Source of the DNA: Acidobacteriota bacterium
GTDB taxonomy: Bacteria > Acidobacteriota > Terriglobia > Terriglobales > Acidobacteriaceae
Assembly: GCA_021780095.1 (NCBI GenBank)
Contig: JAJXZK010000233.1
Location: forward strand, 1-7,568
Reading direction: 5' to 3'
DNA: 7,568 nucleotides
Each line of letters starts with the position of its first letter. Position 1 is the first letter of the stretch. The translations under genes and the position numbers were made by a program. A model generated the notes under the pieces. It was not told the DNA's origin. It did not search any database and saw nothing but the letters and a program-made list of their open reading frames with translations. This document shows positions 6,321 through 7,568 of this stretch, in pieces.

Positions 6321-6992
6321 TTAGGACGCGCTCTTCAGAATGGCGTGGAACCCGCTTGCCATCACCTGATGTCTCTTGCTTTGCGCTTGCGCAACGTCTT
6401 TGAACGGGCCTATCTGCACGTGCAGGAACTTATCATGTTTCTCCGCATAGATTCCCGCGTGGAAGCCTTTTCTGCGCAACTCCGCCACCAGTCTTTCGGC
6501 ATCTTTGCGATTGCCGACGGCCCCCACCTGAACCATGATGTGCGCGCTGCTCTTTTCGATGACTGGCGCATTGTCGTTCCGGATGACGGGTGGCGGCATC
6601 TTCTTCTTTTCCACCACTGGAGCTGCAGCGTGTGCGATGGTGGTCATCGCAATGGGATGCAATGCAACCGGGGGCGTGGATGGAGCAGCCACCGTAGGAT
6701 GGGGGTTGACGTTGCCCGCAAGATTCGCGATGGGGGTAGGCTGATTTGACGCTGCCAGCGGCGTGGGCTTCGCCAGCTGGACCGCTGGCTGCGCAACGCT
6801 GCTGCTCGCCGGTGCCGAATTAAATGAGAGCGAATGCTTTCCTGTCCCGGCACCGCCAAAGGAATATCCGAGGCCAAAAAATACAGCTGAAATCAAGGAA
6901 GCCGCAAAGAAGATTGCAAGGATGGTGCTGGTGCTCCAGTGCACTTCCACCGAATCGTGAACATCAAAATTCTCTTCGAACACAGCCGTCAT
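6321..6992 (-). CDS. SPOR-domain membrane protein (single-pass, proline/alanine-rich linker)
   Basis: A 223-residue leftward protein with three visible parts. A short N-terminal cytoplasmic tail is followed by one hydrophobic helix (about 22-45, containing ILAIFFAASLISAVFFGLGY). A long low-complexity linker rich in Ala, Pro, Ser and Thr (about 48-150) follows. The C-terminal SPOR domain (about 150-221) has the typical HIMVQVGAVGNRKDAERLVA start and the later FLHVQIGPFKDVAQAQ repeat half. SPOR domains bind denuded glycan strands and often localise proteins to the division septum, so this is probably an inner-membrane protein with a periplasmic peptidoglycan-binding end, like FtsN or DedD in layout. 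It is not clearly orthologous to either. It starts 2 bp after the stop of the upstream slipin gene, with GGAG about 10 bp before the ATG, so the two are likely co-expressed. Specific partner unknown. Confidence 0.87.
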   Translation of the reverse strand: MTAVFEENFDVHDSVEVHWSTSTILAIFFAASLISAVFFGLGYSFGGAGTGKHSLSFNSAPASSSVAQPAVQLAKPTPLAASNQPTPIANLAGNVNPHPTVAAPSTPPVALHPIAMTTIAHAAAPVVEKKKMPPPVIRNDNAPVIEKSSAHIMVQVGAVGNRKDAERLVAELRRKGFHAGIYAEKHDKFLHVQIGPFKDVAQAQSKRHQVMASGFHAILKSAS

Positions 6993-6994
6993 GG

Positions 6995-7568
6995 CTAGAT
7001 ATCTCCGCCAGTTTTTGTTTGAACTGCTTGACCCACTTGCTTCAGCAATGAGACCAATTCCAGAGGCAGCGGAAACACGATGGTAGTGTTCTTCTCCGCG
7101 CCAATTTCGCTGAGCGTCTGCAGATACCGCAATTGCATGGTGATCGGCTGCTGCGCCAGAAGTGTTGCCGCTTCCACCAGTCGTTGCGCCGCGTTGAACT
7201 CGCCTTCCGCGTTGATGATCTTGGCTCGCTTCTCGCGCTCCGCTTCCGCCTGGCGCGCCATGGCGCGCAACATGGACTCCGGCAGATCCACCTGCTTCAC
7301 TTCCACGCTGACAACTTTCAATCCGTACGGGGAAGTGTGCTGGTCGATGATGGTCTGGATTTTCAAATTCAATTTCTCGCGATGGGCCAGCAATTCATCC
7401 AGCTCGACCTCGCCCAATACCGACCGCAACGTGGTCTGTGCGAACTGCGACGTCTGATATACGTAATTCGAAACCTCCACCACCGCCTTGGCGGCATCGA
7501 TGACGCGGAGCGTTATGACAGCATTCACTTTCAGCGTGACGTTATCGCGGGTGATAATGTCCTGCGCG
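6995..7568 (-). CDS. Slipin / stomatin-like SPFH-domain protein, C-terminal part (runs off right edge)
   Basis: The last 190 residues of a leftward gene whose start lies beyond the window. The frame is open to the edge, so the internal GTG at 7526-7528 should not be taken as the start. The sequence is typical of prokaryotic slipins: [16 protein letters not shown], then the SPFH core with [41 protein letters not shown], the [20 protein letters not shown] coiled-coil region, and [20 protein letters not shown] near the end. SPFH proteins form large membrane-bound oligomers linked to membrane microdomains and quality control of membrane proteins. The N-terminal membrane segment is outside the window. 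The stop codon lies 2 bp before the SPOR gene. Slipins are commonly paired with an NfeD-like protease partner; any such gene would be beyond the right edge and cannot be checked here. Confidence 0.93.
   Translation of the reverse strand, partial: AQDIITRDNVTLKVNAVITLRVIDAAKAVVEVSNYVYQTSQFAQTTLRSVLGEVELDELLAHREKLNLKIQTIIDQHTSPYGLKVVSVEVKQVDLPESMLRAMARQAEAEREKRAKIINAEGEFNAAQRLVEAATLLAQQPITMQLRYLQTLSEIGAEKNTTIVFPLPLELVSLLKQVGQAVQTKTGGDI

Noticed and set aside
7253..7268. 16-bp perfect palindrome GCGCGCCATGGCGCGC in the slipin gene
   Set aside because: It encodes the conserved RAMAR stretch of slipins with GC-rich codons (GCC, GCG, CGC), so it is most simply a by-product of protein conservation and codon bias.

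Overview
This window looks like ordinary chromosomal DNA from a Gram-negative-type bacterium of moderate to high GC. The likeliest source is a member of the Acidobacteriota (Terriglobia-like). That is a judgement from the look of the proteins, the start-codon use (GTG for purM and dapF) and the gene mix. No rRNA or other marker fixes the taxonomy. I see no mobile element, CRISPR array, tRNA or rRNA.

Layout: on the left, the 5' part of a leftward hemL (tetrapyrrole synthesis) runs off the window edge. A divergent intergenic region of about 190 bp (448-635) follows, with candidate promoters in both directions. It is followed by a tight rightward six-gene cluster: purM, purN, dapF, ldcA, mpl and a plsC-family acyltransferase. 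purM and purN are 6 bp apart, and each of the four following junctions is a 4-base start/stop overlap (GTGA or ATGA), so the genes are very probably co-transcribed and translationally coupled. After a 22-bp convergent gap come two leftward genes: a SPOR-domain membrane protein, preceded 2 bp upstream by a slipin/stomatin-like SPFH protein that runs off the right edge.

Functionally, purM and purN supply two steps of de novo purine synthesis. dapF, ldcA and mpl form a coherent murein-peptide module. DapF makes meso-diaminopimelate, LdcA trims recycled tetrapeptide to tripeptide, and Mpl ligates the tripeptide to UDP-MurNAc. The acyltransferase adds membrane phospholipid synthesis, and the leftward SPOR protein may bind peptidoglycan. 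The window is therefore mostly about envelope building and turnover plus purine supply.

The most notable feature is the DapF homologue. Both positions that carry the two catalytic cysteines of classical DapF are serine here (Ser71 and Ser209), while most other landmark residues are kept. I found no wholly novel system; the rest is recognisable housekeeping in an interesting arrangement.
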